Source: Cytobacillus oceanisediminis (GTDB taxonomy: Bacteria; Bacillota; Bacilli; Bacillales; Cytobacillaceae). From it: a stretch of DNA of 64,000 nucleotides. Position numbers and translations under genes: made by a program. Below are positions 60,637 through 64,000 of the stretch, piece after piece; the stretch's first letter is position 1, and the number at the start of each line of letters is the position of its first letter. The DNA lies in the NCBI RefSeq assembly GCF_003182355.1, contig NZ_QGTW01000006.1, forward strand, positions 1 through 64,000. Direction: 5' to 3'. The notes under the pieces are model-generated. The model saw nothing but the letters and a program-made list of their open reading frames with translations, ran no database searches and was not told the DNA's origin.

Positions 60637-61974
60637 ATGACTGACTTCCAATCTACTGATATTGAAAACGGTATTGCAATTGGTGTAATAGGTCCCAAAA
60701 TTCTTGTTGAAAGAACACGAGAAGCTTTACAATCTTTTCCTTCCTTTACGCCTATATTTCAGGTATATGAAAATGAAAACGCTGCCACTAGCCTGACCGC
60801 CGAGTTAATAAACAAAGTAGAAGTGCTTTTATTTTTGGAATATCATGTGTTCCGAAAAGTGAAAGAAAGTATGGAATTCAGCATCCCCGTACACTATGTT
60901 CCGTTAATGGGTACAGGATTGTATCGCTCTCTCTTTCGAATCAAGACACTTTACGGGTTAAACGCCCTGACGGTCGATTCTGTCACTCAAGCATATGTAG
61001 AAAACATCCTTAATGAACTAGGGGAAAAAAATACCCAATTAACATTTTTTGAGGGAACTGCAACGGCTTCTTTGGACGATATCCTTACCTTTCATGTGGA
61101 AAATTTTAATAAACAACAAGAGTTTTCAGCTATGACCGGTGTTCAAACTGTTGCTGAAAGACTGACAGAACTTGGAGTCCCTAACGAATGGGTTACGCCT
61201 ACTCATCAGGATCTGATTGTATCTTTGGAACGTGCTCTTTTGGCTACTAAAACCCGAAGAAACAAGGAATCCCAGATTGTAGTTGGACTTATAGATATTG
61301 ATAATTTCAAAAAAATGGTTGGCCTTTATCCTACAGAACATGAAATCCAAAAACTTAAACTGGATCTCCATCGTTTGTTATTGGACTATGTCAAGTTACT
61401 AGACGGTCACTTAACGAGTCTTGGAGGAGGAGAATTCCTCTTCTTCACCACAAGAGGAATCTTTGAACGGGAAACTAGAGGATACAAATTTCTCCCTATT
61501 TTAGATGATGCGCATAAATCGTTAGGTGTTTCGATCAGCATTGGGATTGGTTTTGGCCGATCAGCAACAGATGCAGGAAACCATGCAAGAATTGCCCTCA
61601 GACAATCAAAAGAATTTGGAGGCAATACTTGCTTTATTGTTAGGGAAGACAGGAGTGTCATCGGACCTGTTGAAATGACTCATCCTATGATTTACGACCT
61701 GTCTATTACGGATGAAAAATTATTAAGTGTTGCAGAAAAGGCTGGAATGTCAGCAGCCTATATGAGCAAGCTGATGGCACAAGTCGTGCGATACAATAAA
61801 ACGCATTATACAGCACAGGAACTATCCACTATACTTGGTATTACAATTAGAAGTGCTAATCGAATCCTTGTTCAATGGAGTGATGCAGGAATGGTCGATG
61901 TTGTTGGCGAAGAAAAAATATCTTCTAGGGGAAGGCCTAGACAGATTTACCGTTTATCTGTAAACTTCAAATAA
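60637..61974 (+). CDS. One-component regulator with degenerate GGDEF-like core
   Basis: The 445-residue protein has three parts. Residues 1-150 form an alpha/beta domain (GIAIGVIGPKILVERTREAL, VEVLLFLEYH) similar to sensor domains of PrpR/receiver type. Residues about 210-345 are a nucleotidyl-cyclase-like (GGDEF/GTP cyclohydrolase III-type) domain (VVGLIDIDNFKKMVG, then LGGGEFLFF, where GGDEF reads GGGEF, and GVSISIGIGFGRS). Residues about 385-445 are a winged helix-turn-helix (TAQELSTILGITIRSANRILVQWSDAGMV, then SRGRPRQIYRL). It is divergent from the catabolic operon and next to operator copy 1, so it is the probable regulator of the whole locus. AGGAGG precedes the ATG. Confidence 0.75.
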   Translation: MTDFQSTDIENGIAIGVIGPKILVERTREALQSFPSFTPIFQVYENENAATSLTAELINKVEVLLFLEYHVFRKVKESMEFSIPVHYVPLMGTGLYRSLFRIKTLYGLNALTVDSVTQAYVENILNELGEKNTQLTFFEGTATASLDDILTFHVENFNKQQEFSAMTGVQTVAERLTELGVPNEWVTPTHQDLIVSLERALLATKTRRNKESQIVVGLIDIDNFKKMVGLYPTEHEIQKLKLDLHRLLLDYVKLLDGHLTSLGGGEFLFFTTRGIFERETRGYKFLPILDDAHKSLGVSISIGIGFGRSATDAGNHARIALRQSKEFGGNTCFIVREDRSVIGPVEMTHPMIYDLSITDEKLLSVAEKAGMSAAYMSKLMAQVVRYNKTHYTAQELSTILGITIRSANRILVQWSDAGMVDVVGEEKISSRGRPRQIYRLSVNFK

Positions 61975-62000
61975 TCCCCACCTAAAAAGATGGGGATTTG
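61973..62000 (+). terminator. Terminator of the regulator gene
   Basis: Stem AATCCCCA/TGGGGATT with a 10-base loop and a T-rich tail, overlapping the stop codon region of the regulator. Confidence 0.75.
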
Positions 62001-62054
62001 TTGATTTAATTTAACTATTCTTTTCTAAATACACGACAACTAAGGGGAAGGTTA

Positions 62055-62261
62055 ATGACCAAGGCATTAATTGATCCAAGGCATCTTTATCCTGGGTATC
62101 CACGATTGGTAGTTCCTCCAAAAGGCCGATTACAGTTTGATCGAACGTTCGCTACGGTTATTATCTATTTCCAAACGGCCATTAGTTTATCCCATTGGTT
62201 ATGGATACGTTTATCATTTGTAGCTGACCATTTAGATAAAGTAATAAATAAAGTAAAATAG
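62055..62261 (+). CDS. Small ORF, possibly a flavin-reductase-like remnant
   Basis: A 68-codon frame starting at an ATG with AAGGGGAAGG upstream. The start (ALIDPRHLYPGYP) resembles the N-terminus of flavin reductase-like proteins; the remainder (FQTAISLSHWLWIRLSFVADHLDKV) does not. It may be a chimera of a scrap and unrelated sequence. No family is firmly recognised. Confidence 0.35.
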   Translation: MTKALIDPRHLYPGYPRLVVPPKGRLQFDRTFATVIIYFQTAISLSHWLWIRLSFVADHLDKVINKVK

Positions 62262-62265
62262 CTCT

Positions 62266-63387
62266 TTATTCTACTTTGTATTTTTCTAGTTTAGAACTAT
62301 TTACTTTACAGCCGATTCCAGCTCCATCCGTTAAATGTACTGTACTTTCTTCAATTCGAGGCCCTTCTTCTACTGGATCGTCAAAAAGAAACATCGGTCC
62401 ATTCTGATCTACAGGGGTCTCTATTTCTAAATAATTAAATAAATGCGCGCTTGCACTTAAACCTAGCGTAGATTCAGTAAGACCACCCCCTACTAATTCA
62501 AGACCCGCTTCTCTTCCAATCTCTCCACACCGTCTAGCTCCTGTAAGACCAGCCATTTTTGTAAGTTTAATGACCGCAGTGTCACAAGCCTCAAAACGAA
62601 CCGCCTGAATTAAGTCAGCCGCTGTCCATATACTTTCATCAAGAGCAATCGGAACAGAAGTTTTTCGCCGAAGTTGAGCATGTCCTAGTAAATCATTTGC
62701 TTTTAGTGGCTGTTCAAAAATATCAACTCCGATTTTTTCAAAATGCTTTGCTGCTTTTACTGCGTTTGAAAAAGAATAGCCTTGATTCGCATCAACTCGA
62801 AAATACAAGTTAGGGGCAGTATGTTTTACAGCGTCTACTATTTCCAAGTCCTGCTTTAAGTCGAATCCGATTTTAACGTCCAAACCTTTGTAGCCATTTT
62901 CATGGGCAAATCTAGCTTTTCTTGCTGCTTCATCAGGACTCTCTGTACTGATCAGATAAGAGAGTTCAATGGTTGATTTAGGTTTTGAATGCCATAATCG
63001 AGCCAGTGATTTATTGTTTTGCTTTCCGATCAAATCATAAAGAGCCATGTTAACTGCCGCCTTGGCGATCGGCTGCCCTACGGTTAAACCCCCTTTGATC
63101 TGCTGATTTAATACACGATTAATGTGATGGAGATTTTCTGAATCGAGTCCGATAAGCATTGGTCTAAAATAAAGATTAATTGTCGTCGTTACCGATTCAA
63201 GCGTTCGTAGCTCCATCTATGGCTAGGTCGAGCTTCTCCCCACCCTGATTCACTATTATCATTCGTTATCTTGACATATACATGTGGAGCTCCAGATTTT
63301 TGATCCCCGACGGAACCTCCTGAAATCACAAAGTTTTGCTTCATAGGCAGATTTAAAGGAAAAAACCTCAATATTTGTAATTACCAT
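62266..63387 (-). pseudogene. Mandelate racemase/muconate lactonizing-type enzyme, two frameshifts
   Basis: Three frames form an enolase-superfamily protein of about 370 residues. The start at 63387 (GAGGAG upstream) reads MVITNIEVF. The next frame reads LNLPMKQNFVISGG and SGWGEARPSHRWSYE. The last reads LESVTTTINLYF and carries the catalytic segments DVKIGF (Lys), FRVDANQGYS, IFEQPL, IALDESIW and KLTKMAGL. One extra T in a T run at about 63356 and one missing base at about 63200 explain both shifts. With only two single-base lesions, sequencing error is possible. The substrate would be a sugar acid or cycloisomer. Confidence 0.75.
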
Positions 63388-63408
63388 CGTTCTCTCCTCT
63401 CAAAAGGA

Positions 63409-63434
63409 CAACCCGCCCCTTAGGAGAGACAGGT
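63409..63434 (-). terminator. Terminator of the right-end secreted protein gene
   Basis: On the minus strand AACCTGTCTC pairs with GGGGCGGGTT (with G-U pairs) around a 6-base loop, followed by CCTTTT. It lies about 8 bp after the stop. Confidence 0.6.
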
Positions 63435-63442
63435 TAAAAGGA

Positions 63443-64000
63443 TTATTCATTAAGCAAGTCTGGATTATATCGTAATACATTCCCTACAATGTTCATTCCG
63501 TAAGTAGCCCCGAACGTATCTTTCGGTTTGTTTAATAGACTGAGAGAAATATCACGTACTTTGCTGTCGAACTGACTGAGTGTGACCCATTCCGCTATGA
63601 GTACAGAATAATTACTGCTGCCTGTACCGTCTATAAGGGAGCTCACACGCGGATTTGAATAGTCTCCTTGCCAGATGAGCTCTGTAAACGTATTAGAGAA
63701 CTTTTGCATATCTTCATCTGTAAAAACTTTTCCTATTTGATGCAGATCTACTGCTAGTCCAAGTTCGATATTGGCGTGGCTGAGATCTTCCATTTTATAC
63801 CTAAAATAACCAAAATCCCACGGCTGCCCTGTATTATCCCAGTAGTTCCAAACATATGCCTTCCCGTTTTCAGTATCCTTTTCCCTTAAGCTGTCTTTCA
63901 AGAAATTTCCCATTCTAACTACTTTATTCAAATACTTTTCTTCACCGGTCGCATTGTAAAGGTTGATAAGGGTTCTTCCTGCTGCTGCATATTGATTATG
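63443..64000 (-). CDS. Secreted alpha-barrel protein paralogue (partial, runs off window)
   Basis: The frame is open to the right edge of the window (at least 185 codons; the N-terminal part is outside). It shows EDLSHANIELGLAVDLHQIGK, KFSNTFTELIW and IAEWVTLSQFDSKVRDISLSLL, matching the pattern HGQLDLSAIVEMYRYG, KFANTFSNVMV and LANWTELSQFDKSVWPVAAEQY of the secreted protein at 43535. It is thus a second member of that family, here without a C-terminal CBM-like domain. The motifs suggest a glycan-active (alpha/alpha) barrel. Substrate unknown. Confidence 0.65.
   Translation of the reverse strand, partial: HNQYAAAGRTLINLYNATGEEKYLNKVVRMGNFLKDSLREKDTENGKAYVWNYWDNTGQPWDFGYFRYKMEDLSHANIELGLAVDLHQIGKVFTDEDMQKFSNTFTELIWQGDYSNPRVSSLIDGTGSSNYSVLIAEWVTLSQFDSKVRDISLSLLNKPKDTFGATYGMNIVGNVLRYNPDLLNE

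Overview
The window looks like a chromosome segment of a low-GC, spore-forming Bacillaceae (Bacillus sensu lato, of the Mesobacillus/Cytobacillus kind). The evidence is a yhbD-bacE-bacF block, DUF2187, YolD and DUF1450 small proteins, a CadC/CadA pair, a ktr gene under a c-di-AMP riboswitch, a T-box leader on leuA, strong AGGAGG-type ribosome sites and frequent GTG/TTG starts. The genus is an inference from gene content; no rRNA gene is present.

Layout. 1-2 kb: decayed remnants (MFS, HAD phosphatase, MOSC-like) around ynfA. 2-12.7 kb: housekeeping genes and four-part regulation: a ZIP transporter, a nucleosidase lipoprotein behind a guanine-class riboswitch, brnQ with a divergent GntR regulator and three shared operators, a second ClpP with an ECF sigma factor, serA behind a ZTP riboswitch, and the yhbD-bacE genes with a broken bacF. 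12.8-27.3 kb: acetyltransferases, MEDS, TPR and YolD proteins, a FUSC exporter, a secreted PheC-like protein, leuA with T-box, an MFS transporter. 27.4-31.7 kb: metal/arsenic resistance (cadCA, arsI and ArsR-type operators). 32-40.3 kb: WGR-DUF4240 protein, ktrA with a decayed ktrB, secreted nuclease, amidohydrolase, DinB, serine hydrolase, DUF899.

At about 40.72 kb an N-terminally truncated GNAT gene abuts the C-terminal scrap of a tyrosine recombinase. Everything to the right is accessory: a broken hexuronate block (uxuB, uxuA, a PfkB kinase), then a 43.5-64 kb locus for an unidentified, probably amino- or uronic-sugar-containing glycan. This locus holds secreted repeat-barrel proteins at both ends, a sugar ABC importer, two putative glycosidases (GHL/beta-galactosidase-like and GH20-like), two DegT/DnrJ PLP enzymes, a NodB-like deacetylase, a Gfo/Idh oxidoreductase, an epimerase and a dihydrodipicolinate-synthase-type lyase.

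The glycan locus is divergent from a one-component regulator with a degenerate GGDEF-like core and a C-terminal helix-turn-helix. Three operators of identical architecture (AAAGAC-N13-GTCTTT, 25 bp) overlap the -35 boxes of three promoters, each with an 18-bp spacer. They split the locus into three co-regulated transcription units.

Other notable signals: 20-21-bp-phased, strand-oriented intergenic repeat arrays immediately 3' of three genes; two copies of a 222-bp palindromic element; and an in-frame TGA in cadA exactly at the first cysteine of the metal-binding motif. Many frameshifts occur (bacF, uxuA, uxuB, mandelate-racemase-like gene). Some may be assembly errors, but the deletions and multiple stops in ktrB, uxuA and the left-edge remnants are true decay.
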